Assembly: GCA_937868075.1 (NCBI GenBank)
Contig: CALMLL010000006.1
Coordinates: 1 to 64,000 of the forward strand
Direction: 5' to 3'
From: an uncultured Marmoricola sp.
Lineage (GTDB): Bacteria; Actinomycetota; Actinomycetes; Propionibacteriales; Nocardioidaceae
Length of the DNA: 64,000 nt
The notes beneath the pieces were generated by a model that saw nothing but the letters and a program-made list of their open reading frames with translations, had not been told where the DNA came from and did not search any database. Each line of letters begins with the position of its first letter. Position 1 is the stretch's first letter. The position numbers and the translations under genes were made by a program. Shown here piece by piece: positions 46,924 through 54,197 of this stretch.

Positions 46924-48168
46924 ATGCGCGTCGCGTTGCTCTCGTACCGCAGCAAGCCGCATTGCGGCGGGCAAGGTGTGTACTTGAGGCACCTCAGCCG
47001 GGAGTTGGTGGCCCTGGGGCACACCGTCGAGGTCTTCTCCGGGCAGCCCTATCCCGAGCTCGACCCCGGAGTCACGCTGACCAAGGTGCCCAGCCTGGAT
47101 CTCTACCGGGAGCCCGACCCCTTTCGGACCCCCAAACTGAGCGAATACCGCGACCTGATCGACGTCGAGGAAGTGCTGACCATGTGGACGGCCGGCTTCC
47201 CCGAGCCCAAGACGTTCAGCAAACGGATCGCCCGGGTCTTCACGACGAGGTACGCCGACTTCGACATCGTCCACGACAACCAGGTGCTCGGCTACGGCAT
47301 GCTCGACATCGAGAAGTTGGGCGTCCCGCTGATCACCACCATCCACCACCCGATCACCTTCGATCGGCGCGTGGACCTTGCTGCGGCGCCGCACTTCCGC
47401 AAGCGACTGAGCCTGCGGCGGTGGTATGGGTTCTTGCGGATGCAGGGCAAGGTGGCCCGCCGACTCAAGCGGATCCTGACCGTGTCGGACTCCTCGCGGC
47501 GTGACATCGCTACCGACTTCGGTGTCGACATCGCCCGCATCCAGGTGATTCCGCTCGGGGTGGACGACGTCTTCGTGCCGCCGACCCAGCCGCGGGTTCC
47601 CGGCCGGATCCTGGCCATGGCCAGCGCCGACTCCCCGATGAAGGGGATCCGCACGCTGCTCGAAGCCGTCGCCAAACTGGCCACCGAGCGAGACATCGAA
47701 CTCGTGCTGGTCTGCAAGCCGCAGACCGGTGGCCCCACCGAGAAACTGATCGCCGACCTCGGCATCGGCAACCTGGTGCGCTTCGTCCACGGTGTCAGCG
47801 ACACCGAGTTGGTCGCCCTGATGGGTTCGGCCGAGATCGCCTGCGTGCCCTCCCTCTACGAAGGGTTCTCGCTGCCGACGGCTGAACTCATGGCGTGTGA
47901 GACCCCACTGGTGGTCAGCCGCGCCGGGGCGATCCCCGAGGTGGTCGGCCCCGACGGCGAGTGCGCGGACCTGGTGACCCCCGGCGACCCCGAGGAACTG
48001 ACCGCCGCTCTGGCCGCCCTGCTCGACGACCCTGCCCGCCGCGAGGAGATGGGCCGCGCGGGGCGACGCCGAGTCCAAGACAATTTCAGCTGGCGAGCCG
48101 TCGCGGTCGCGACCGCCGCCGCCTACGAGCGCGTCATCGAGGAGACACACGCCGATGCTGACCGTTGA
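46924..48168 (+). CDS. Family 4 glycosyltransferase
   Basis: 414 residues, GT-B fold. N-terminal ALLSYRSKPHCGGQGVYLRHLSRELVALGHTVEVFSG (quoted in part) is the acceptor-side Rossmann domain with the glycine-rich loop. The C-terminal nucleotide-sugar domain has VSDTELVALMGSAEIACVPSLYEGFSLPTAELMACETPLVVS, with the E-x7-E motif beginning at EGFSLPTAE. It adds a sugar from an activated donor to an unknown acceptor. It heads a cassette of four genes with a methyltransferase, a toroid protein and another methyltransferase, and starts 44 bp from a KstR box. It overlaps the next gene by 14 bp. Confidence 0.9.
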   Translation: MRVALLSYRSKPHCGGQGVYLRHLSRELVALGHTVEVFSGQPYPELDPGVTLTKVPSLDLYREPDPFRTPKLSEYRDLIDVEEVLTMWTAGFPEPKTFSKRIARVFTTRYADFDIVHDNQVLGYGMLDIEKLGVPLITTIHHPITFDRRVDLAAAPHFRKRLSLRRWYGFLRMQGKVARRLKRILTVSDSSRRDIATDFGVDIARIQVIPLGVDDVFVPPTQPRVPGRILAMASADSPMKGIRTLLEAVAKLATERDIELVLVCKPQTGGPTEKLIADLGIGNLVRFVHGVSDTELVALMGSAEIACVPSLYEGFSLPTAELMACETPLVVSRAGAIPEVVGPDGECADLVTPGDPEELTAALAALLDDPARREEMGRAGRRRVQDNFSWRAVAVATAAAYERVIEETHADADR

Positions 48169-48910
48169 TTTCAACCGACTCGGACTCCGCCCGGGCGACC
48201 GGGTCATCGACATGGGCTGCGGTGCGGGTCGCCACGCCTTCGAGATGTATCGGCGCGGCGCCGACGTGATCGCCTTTGACCAGGACGCCCAGGAACTGGC
48301 CGGTGTGGGTGACCTCTTCGAAGCCATGCGCGAAGCCGGGGAGGCGCCCGAGGGCGCCCGGGCCGACATCACCCAGGGTGATGCCCTGGCGTTGCCCTTC
48401 GCCGACGGCGAGTTCGACCGGGTCGTAGCTTCCGAGGTGCTCGAACACATCCCCGACGACGAGAGGGCGATCAGCGAACTCGTGCGGGTGCTGCGGCCCG
48501 GCGGCACGATGGCGGTCACGGTGCCGCGGTGGCTGCCGGAGAAGATCTGCTGGGCACTCTCCGACGCCTACCACGAGGTCGAAGGTGGCCACGTGCGGAT
48601 CTACACAGACACCGATCTGATCGGCAAGCTCACCGCAGCCGGCATGGTCTACGAAGGCAAGGACCATGCCCACGGACTGCACTCGCCCTACTGGTGGCTC
48701 AAGTGTGCGGTCGGAGTCGACAACGACACCTTCCCGCTGGTCAAGGCCTACCACCAGGTCTTGGTGTGGGACATCATGAAGACGCCGCGGATCAGCACGC
48801 TCACCCGGTTGGCCGAGCGCGCCCTGAACCCGCTGATCGGCAAGAGCATGGTGCTCTACCTTCGCAAGCCCGACGAGGCTGCGGTCGGAGCTGAGTCGGG
48901 GGCAGCGTGA
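48155..48910 (+). CDS. Class I SAM-dependent methyltransferase
   Basis: 251 residues. The SAM-binding motif I is VIDMGCGAGRHAFEMYRRGA; motif II is AFDQDAQELAGV, and the post-motif EFDRVVASEVLEHIPDDERAISELVRVLRPGG is typical of UbiE/Coq5-like enzymes. The C-terminal half has an unusual His/Trp-rich stretch (HAHGLHSPYWWLKCAVG) of unknown role. It is embedded between GT4 and the toroid protein with overlaps on both sides, so it probably methylates the same molecule the glycosyltransferase builds. Confidence 0.87.
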   Translation: MLTVDFNRLGLRPGDRVIDMGCGAGRHAFEMYRRGADVIAFDQDAQELAGVGDLFEAMREAGEAPEGARADITQGDALALPFADGEFDRVVASEVLEHIPDDERAISELVRVLRPGGTMAVTVPRWLPEKICWALSDAYHEVEGGHVRIYTDTDLIGKLTAAGMVYEGKDHAHGLHSPYWWLKCAVGVDNDTFPLVKAYHQVLVWDIMKTPRISTLTRLAERALNPLIGKSMVLYLRKPDEAAVGAESGAA

Positions 48911-50004
48911 GCTACCCGCTTCCCGCCGTGCCCGGCATCATCACCGCCGAGCAGGTGGCCCAGACCGCCCGCTCCATCGCGCTGATGCAGGAACCCTCCG
49001 GTGCCATTCCGTGGACCGAGGGCGAGCACACCGATATCTGGAACCACGTCGAAGGCGCGATGGCACTGCTCGTCGGTGGCGAGCGCGAGGCCGCCGAGAA
49101 GGCCTACGAGTGGGTCGTCGGCATGCAGCGCACCGACGGTTCGTGGCCGCTCAAGATCGTCGCAGGCACCATCGAGGACGCCTCGGGTGAGACCAACATG
49201 TCGGCGTACCTCGCCGTGGGCTTGTGGCATCACTGGCTGCTGTGTGAGGACCGCGCGTATGTCGAGCGGATGTGGCCCTTCGTGCGCCGTGGTCTCGATT
49301 TCGCGGTCGGCATGCAACTGCCCTGGGGCGGGATCCGTTGGTCCCAGGAGTGGACCACGACCGGGCCGGACGGCGTGCCGGCCCACCGCAACGACGGCTC
49401 CCTGCTGGCGGGTTCGTCCAGCATCTACCAATCGCTTCGTGCCGGTGTCGCACTGGCCGAACTGATGGGCGTCTCCCAGCCGGACTGGGAGTTGGCCGGC
49501 GGCCGACTCGGGCACGCGCTACGAGAGCACCGTGATCTGTTCATGGACAAGTCCACCTTCTCGATGGACTGGTACTACCCGGTGCTCGGGGGGGCCGTAC
49601 GCGGTCCGGCGGCCCACGATCTGCTCGCCGAACGCTGGGACGAGTTCGTCGTCCCCGGTCTGGGGATCCGCTGTGTCGACACCAACCCCTGGGTGACCGG
49701 GGCCGAGACCTGCGAACTCGTGATGGCCCTCGATGCGATCGGTGATCGTGACCGCGCCCTGACGTTGTATGCCGACATGCAGATCCTGCGCACCGACGAG
49801 GGTCGGTATTGGACGGGGATCGTCTATCCGGACAACGTGAATTGGCCGGTCGAACAGACCTCCTACACCGCGGCCTCGGTGATCCTGGCAGCCGATGAAC
49901 TCAGTCGGACCACACCGGGGGGCGGCATCATGGCCGGTGACACCCTGGCCGACCACTTCACCGAACTCGGGCTCGGCTGCGGCTGCGAACGGGCGACGGT
50001 CTGA
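48907..50004 (+). CDS. Terpene-cyclase/prenyltransferase-like alpha-toroid protein
   Basis: 365 residues of an (alpha/alpha)6 toroid fold. QW-type repeats are visible (MQEPSGAIPW and MQRTDGSWPLK, each Gln-x3-Gly), as in squalene-hopene cyclases and protein prenyltransferases. It is about half the length of a hopene cyclase and I see no DxDD catalytic motif, so cyclase activity is doubtful. A glycosidase-like or polyprenyl-binding role is also possible. The C-terminus ends in LGLGCGCERATV, with two Cys that might bind metal. GTG 48907 overlaps the methyltransferase gene. It converges on the next gene with a 3-bp gap. Confidence 0.7.
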   Translation: MSYPLPAVPGIITAEQVAQTARSIALMQEPSGAIPWTEGEHTDIWNHVEGAMALLVGGEREAAEKAYEWVVGMQRTDGSWPLKIVAGTIEDASGETNMSAYLAVGLWHHWLLCEDRAYVERMWPFVRRGLDFAVGMQLPWGGIRWSQEWTTTGPDGVPAHRNDGSLLAGSSSIYQSLRAGVALAELMGVSQPDWELAGGRLGHALREHRDLFMDKSTFSMDWYYPVLGGAVRGPAAHDLLAERWDEFVVPGLGIRCVDTNPWVTGAETCELVMALDAIGDRDRALTLYADMQILRTDEGRYWTGIVYPDNVNWPVEQTSYTAASVILAADELSRTTPGGGIMAGDTLADHFTELGLGCGCERATV

Positions 50005-50007
50005 TCT

Positions 50008-50673
50008 TCAGCCGACGGGGTCCCCGGCTTCACCGGCCACACGCTGCAGAGCCCGCATCGATCCCACCTGCCCGACCGGCGTGAAACTGCCGCCGGCAAC
50101 GGCTCGCTGCCACACGTGGAAGGGCGGTTGGCCGCCGTCCTCGGGTCGCTCGAAGACGTCGTGGATCACCAGGAGGCCCCCGGGTTGCACCCACGGGGCC
50201 CACCCGGAGTAGTCGTTCTGGGCGTGCTCCTCGGCGTGGCCGCCGTCGATGAACAGCAGGCTCAGCGGGGTGTGCCAGTGTCGACTCACGGTGGTGCTGG
50301 CTGCGATGATCGCGACCACCGTGTCCTCAGCTCCGGCTGCCTCGATGGTTGCCCGAAACACCGGCAGGGTGTCCATGCGCCCGGTGCGCGAGTCCACGAG
50401 CGTGTGGTCGTGGTGCTCCCATCCGGCTTGGTTCTCCTCCGAGCCGCGGTGGTGGTCGACGGTGAACACGGTCTGACCCGCAGGCTGGGCGGCCGCAGCG
50501 AGGTAGAGGGCGGACTTGCCGCAGTAGGTGCCGACCTCCAACAGCGGGCCCAGTGGTGCCTGTCGGCTGGCCAATTCCAGGAGGAAGTCGCCTTCATCGG
50601 GCGGCATGAAGCCCAAGGCCGCGCGCGCATGGTCGAGCAGTGACGACGTCGTGGATGAGCTCACGGATGGCAT
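50008..50673 (-). CDS. Class I SAM-dependent methyltransferase, O-methyltransferase-like
   Basis: 221 residues. Motif I is GPLLEVGTYCGKSALYLAAAA, motif II VFTVDHHRGSEENQ, and LSLLFIDGGHAEEHAQNDYSGWAPWVQPGGLLVIHDVF resembles the Methyltransf_24 family seen in sugar or cephalosporin-type methyltransferases. It faces the GT4-methyltransferase-toroid operon and starts 40 bp from the KstR box of the FadE34 gene, so it shares that regulatory region. The substrate is unknown. Confidence 0.82.
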   Translation of the reverse strand: MPSVSSSTTSSLLDHARAALGFMPPDEGDFLLELASRQAPLGPLLEVGTYCGKSALYLAAAAQPAGQTVFTVDHHRGSEENQAGWEHHDHTLVDSRTGRMDTLPVFRATIEAAGAEDTVVAIIAASTTVSRHWHTPLSLLFIDGGHAEEHAQNDYSGWAPWVQPGGLLVIHDVFERPEDGGQPPFHVWQRAVAGGSFTPVGQVGSMRALQRVAGEAGDPVG

Positions 50674-50707
50674 TGTCCTGCACGCGTCGTAGACCTGCGC
50701 GGTCGGC

Positions 50708-50726
50708 TAAGCTGAAACACGTTCTA
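50708..50726 (+). promoter_or_regulatory. KstR box before the FadE34-like gene
   Basis: TGAAACACGTTCTA (50713-50726) fits TnnAACnnGTTnnA exactly and continues as GTTTC like the other sites. A -10-like TAAGCT (50708-50713) overlaps its left edge. It lies between divergent genes at 50673 and 50773. Confidence 0.85.
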
Positions 50727-50772
50727 GTTTCTGGATCGGCCACGGACTCGTGTGGCAAGAAGGGGGCAAGCC

Positions 50773-52878
50773 GTGCCCATCGGCATCTCCGCGCACCACC
50801 GCGAACTCGCTGAGGTCTTCGGCTCATGGGCGGCATCCAGGTCCAATCTGGAGTCGGTGCGCGCGGCCGAGGGCAATCCGGTGGCGCCGTTCGCCGAGTC
50901 CACCCGTGCGCTGACCGAGATGGGCTTTGCCGGCATCGCGGTGTCTGAGGAGAAGGGCGGTGGGGGCGGCACGGTGAGTGATGTCGCGGTCGCTGTCGAG
51001 TCGCTGGCAGGGGCACTCCTGCCGGGACCACTGCTCGGCACTGCCGTGGCCGGCGTACTCAGTGACCAGGGGGAGTCGCTGGCAGTTGGTCGCATGGTCG
51101 TGGCGATGAGTCTGGGGGACCTGGTTAGCGTCTCGGACGGGCGTGCGAGTGGTGAGTTGAGCGTGGTCTGGGACGCCTACGGCGCCACCCACGTGCTCGT
51201 CGCCGACGTCGACGGCCGATGGTGGCTGGCCGACCTGGCCGGGGCGGCGACGAGCCCGCTGGAATCGCCTGACCTGACCCGGCGTGCGGCGAGCGTGCAC
51301 CTGGCTGGCGCGGCCGCGATCGAGCTACCGCCAGACCGAGGGGTGCATGTGCGGGACCTGCTCACCGCGCTCGTGGCCGCGGAGGCCTCAGGAGTGGCCC
51401 ACTGGTGTCTCGACCAAGCGGTCGCCTACGCCAAAGTGCGCGAGCAGTTCGGCGCTCCGATCGGCTCGTTCCAGGCGATCAAGCACCTGTGTGCGGAGAT
51501 GCTCGAGGGTGCCGAGTCGGTCACCGCTGCCGCGTGGGACGCCGCCCGCGCCTTCGACGAGACCCACGCCAGCGCGGATGAGCACGCGGTCCAGATCGGC
51601 CTGGCTGCGTCGGTAGCCGGAGCCATCGCCGTGCCCACCGCGATCATCGTGGCCCAGCAGTGCATTCAGGTGCTGGGCGGGATCGGCTTCACCTTCGAGC
51701 ACGACGCCCACTTCTACCTCCGCCGACTGCTGGCCCTGCGGGCAATGATGTGGCCGGCACATGCCTACGAACAGCGACTGGCGCAGTTGACCGCCCGCAG
51801 GCGTCCCCGCCTCGAGTACGCCGACCTTGACCCGGCCCTGCGTGCCGAGATCACCTCGTTGGTGGCCAGCATCCCTGCGGATCGGCCTCGCGAGCGTCTC
51901 GTCGAGACCGGCCTCCTGGTGCCCCACTGGCCCGCCCCCTATGGACGCGGGGCCAGCCCGGTCGAGCAGGTCGTGATCGACGAGGAACTGGCTGCCGCCG
52001 GGATCACCCGACCCGAACTCAAGATCGCCGGTTGGGCGGTGCCCACCATCGTCTTCCACGGAACCCCCCAACAGCAGGAGCGGTTCGTGATGGCCTCCCT
52101 GCGCGGGGAGATCTCCTGGTGTCAGTTGTTCAGCGAACCTTCGGCCGGATCGGATCTGGCGGCGCTGCGCACCAAGGCGGTCAAGGTGGACGGCGGCTGG
52201 GAACTGACCGGGCAGAAGGTCTGGACCTCGCTGGCACACGAAGCCGATTGGGCGATCTGCCTGGCCCGCACCGACCCGGACGTCGCCCAGCACCGGGGGA
52301 TCAGCTATTTCCTCCTCGACATGACCAGCCCCGGCATCACGATCAGGCCCCTTCGGGAGATGACCGGGGACGCGATGTTCAACGAGGTCTTCCTCGATTC
52401 CGTGTTCGTTCCCGATGACCTGATGGTGGGTCGGCCCGGAGACGGGTGGAGCCTGGCTCGCGCGACCCTGGCCAACGAGCGGGTGGCCATGGCCTCGACC
52501 AACCTCGGCATCAGCGTCGAGGAGGCCCTGCGCCTCGCCGCTGACGGCATGGGTCCGGTGGATCTGGCGCGCATCGGATCGGCAGTTGCCTGGGCGCGGG
52601 TGACCGGCCTGCTCTCGGATCGGGCGTCGCTTCGTTCCATCGTCGGGGCCGGGCCCGGGCCGGAATCGTCGGTGGCCAAGTTGGTCGGCGTACGTTCTCG
52701 GCAGGATGCGGCGTCGCTGGTGATGACCCTGTTGGGCGAGAAGGCCGTGCTCGGAGACAAGGTTGCGAAGGTTGCGGTGCATCAGCAACTGCTCACGCGA
52801 TGCCTCTCGATCGCGGGAGGGACGACTCAGGTGCTACGCAACGTGGTCGCTGAGCGGATCCTCGGGCTGCCGAGATAG
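50773..52878 (+). CDS. fadE34: Two-domain acyl-CoA dehydrogenase, FadE34-like (ChsE3)
   Basis: 701 residues, two acyl-CoA dehydrogenase domains in one chain (about 1-338 and 345-701), the organisation of mycobacterial FadE34 (711 aa), which oxidises steroid-CoA with a C5 side chain. The C-terminal domain shows LFSEPSAGSDLAALRTKAVKVDGGWELTGQKVWTS and LANERVAMAS, and ends with GGTTQVLRNVVAERILGLPR. GTG 50773 is chosen because AAGGGGG lies about 9 bp before it; GTG 50752 would be too far upstream of that site. It is driven by a KstR box. Its 3' end overlaps the convergent hydrolase gene by 45 bp. Confidence 0.9.
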   Translation: MPIGISAHHRELAEVFGSWAASRSNLESVRAAEGNPVAPFAESTRALTEMGFAGIAVSEEKGGGGGTVSDVAVAVESLAGALLPGPLLGTAVAGVLSDQGESLAVGRMVVAMSLGDLVSVSDGRASGELSVVWDAYGATHVLVADVDGRWWLADLAGAATSPLESPDLTRRAASVHLAGAAAIELPPDRGVHVRDLLTALVAAEASGVAHWCLDQAVAYAKVREQFGAPIGSFQAIKHLCAEMLEGAESVTAAAWDAARAFDETHASADEHAVQIGLAASVAGAIAVPTAIIVAQQCIQVLGGIGFTFEHDAHFYLRRLLALRAMMWPAHAYEQRLAQLTARRRPRLEYADLDPALRAEITSLVASIPADRPRERLVETGLLVPHWPAPYGRGASPVEQVVIDEELAAAGITRPELKIAGWAVPTIVFHGTPQQQERFVMASLRGEISWCQLFSEPSAGSDLAALRTKAVKVDGGWELTGQKVWTSLAHEADWAICLARTDPDVAQHRGISYFLLDMTSPGITIRPLREMTGDAMFNEVFLDSVFVPDDLMVGRPGDGWSLARATLANERVAMASTNLGISVEEALRLAADGMGPVDLARIGSAVAWARVTGLLSDRASLRSIVGAGPGPESSVAKLVGVRSRQDAASLVMTLLGEKAVLGDKVAKVAVHQQLLTRCLSIAGGTTQVLRNVVAERILGLPR

Positions 52879-54105
52879 TCCCGCCTGCCCGCGCTGGTGG
52901 TGCCATTCCAGCCACCGGGCGACTGCTGTGATCAACTGGTGGCTGCGGATGCTGCCGAACACCTCGAACGCGTGCTGGGCGCCCGGCAACTCGGTGTAGG
53001 TGACCGTGCGTGGGGAGACCTCACGCAATCGGGCGATGAAGGCTCGCGCCTGGCGCACCGAGACCAGACTGTCCAACGTGCCGTGGAGGGCGTAGAAGTC
53101 CGGGATCTGCGCCGGATCGAGATCGTCGAGACGACAGATCGGTGAGCCGGCGCGGAACTCCGCCTCGTGTCCGGCAAACGTCTTCGCGAACACCCGCGGT
53201 GCCATGAACTCGTCTCGCATCGCGATGGCGGCACCATCGCCGGTGGCCCCGGCCACGTCGTAGACCCCGTAGAAGGGCACACACGCCACCACGCTGGTCT
53301 CGGCGTCCTCGAAGCCGGGTTGGTAGGCCGGGTCGTTGGGGGACAAAGCTGCCAACGAGGATAGGTGTCCGCCTGCTGAGCCGCCGGTGATGACGATGTG
53401 ATCGGGGTCGCCGCCGTAGTCGGCGATGTTGTCGCGCACCCACGCCAGCGCCCGTTTGACGTCGATGATCTGGGCCGGCCACGGGTGTTTGGGTGCCAAT
53501 CGGTAGTTGACGGCCACGCACACCCAGTCGCGGCTGGCCATCTCGTTCATCAACAGTTGGCCCTGCTCCTCCTTGCGTCCGACCATCCATGCCCCTCCGT
53601 GCACTTGGAGAAGCACCGGCCTGCGTCGCTGACGGTCCGATCCGGCTGCCTTCGAGCGGTAGATGTCGAGGCGGCCCCGCATGTCCTTCCCGGCGTACTG
53701 GAGGTCGCGGATGACCTCGACGTCAGGGCGTCGCATCGCGAAGGGGCGGGCCAGGCGTCGCCATAACAGCGGCGCCTCAGCGCGGAGTTCGAGGCCCTCG
53801 GCGTAGTCGTCACCGAGCGACTCCCGCAGGCTGGACTCGGCCAGGGAGCCGGCTTGGAGTGCTTGCCGGGTGATCGTGCCGAGCAGGGCCAGGTTGACCC
53901 CGGCGAGGAGGGCATCGGTGACCCGCAGCTTGCCGCGGGCCCCGCTCTGGGCAGCGTCCAGGGCGGTGACCGCCATGATCTGGGGAGTGAGTTCGGTGCC
54001 GAACCACCCGGCGAAGAACGCGGGGATGCTCAGCCGCTCTCCCAGAGGGCGTAGTGCGTTGGCGTTGACGGCTAGCAGCGCCAATTGGCGACCTCGGAAT
54101 CCCAT
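52834..54105 (-). CDS. Alpha/beta hydrolase (HSL/BD-FAE-like esterase)
   Basis: 423 residues. The hydrolase domain (about 150-410) contains the oxyanion-hole motif LQVHGGAWMVGRK, the nucleophile elbow ITGGSAGGHLSS (Ser in GGSAG), an Asp in LHGTLDSLVSV and a His in PGAQHAFEVF, a complete triad. The first 130 residues include a hydrophobic segment near the N-terminus (LALLAVNANALRPL, IPAFFAGW) that may bind membrane or lipid. It could be a lipase or steroid-ester esterase. It is divergent from the igr-type operon across a KstR box. The start codon could be one or two codons later. Confidence 0.85.
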   Translation of the reverse strand: MGFRGRQLALLAVNANALRPLGERLSIPAFFAGWFGTELTPQIMAVTALDAAQSGARGKLRVTDALLAGVNLALLGTITRQALQAGSLAESSLRESLGDDYAEGLELRAEAPLLWRRLARPFAMRRPDVEVIRDLQYAGKDMRGRLDIYRSKAAGSDRQRRRPVLLQVHGGAWMVGRKEEQGQLLMNEMASRDWVCVAVNYRLAPKHPWPAQIIDVKRALAWVRDNIADYGGDPDHIVITGGSAGGHLSSLAALSPNDPAYQPGFEDAETSVVACVPFYGVYDVAGATGDGAAIAMRDEFMAPRVFAKTFAGHEAEFRAGSPICRLDDLDPAQIPDFYALHGTLDSLVSVRQARAFIARLREVSPRTVTYTELPGAQHAFEVFGSIRSHQLITAVARWLEWHHQRGQAGLSRQPEDPLSDHVA

Positions 54106-54151
54106 ATCTCAACCCTAGGAGTCGTCGTTGTGGCCACCGTTGGCGGCCAAC

Positions 54152-54167
54152 TAGAACACGTTATAGT
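54152..54167 (+). promoter_or_regulatory. KstR box and -10 element, igr-type operon
   Basis: TAGAACACGTTATA (54152-54165) fits the KstR consensus exactly; the overlapping TATAGT (54162-54167) is a near-ideal -10. It lies between the hydrolase start (54105) and the dehydrogenase start (54198). Confidence 0.88.
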
Positions 54168-54197
54168 TTCACGGGACGGCGGATTCGAGGAGGTCGG

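Noticed and set aside
48907-50004. Calling the toroid protein a squalene-hopene cyclase
   Set aside because: It is about half the usual length and the DxDD catalytic motif is not visible; only the fold resemblance is supported.
50752-50772. Earlier GTG start for the FadE34-like gene
   Set aside because: It would place the purine-rich ribosome binding site inside the gene; homology begins after the GTG at 50773.
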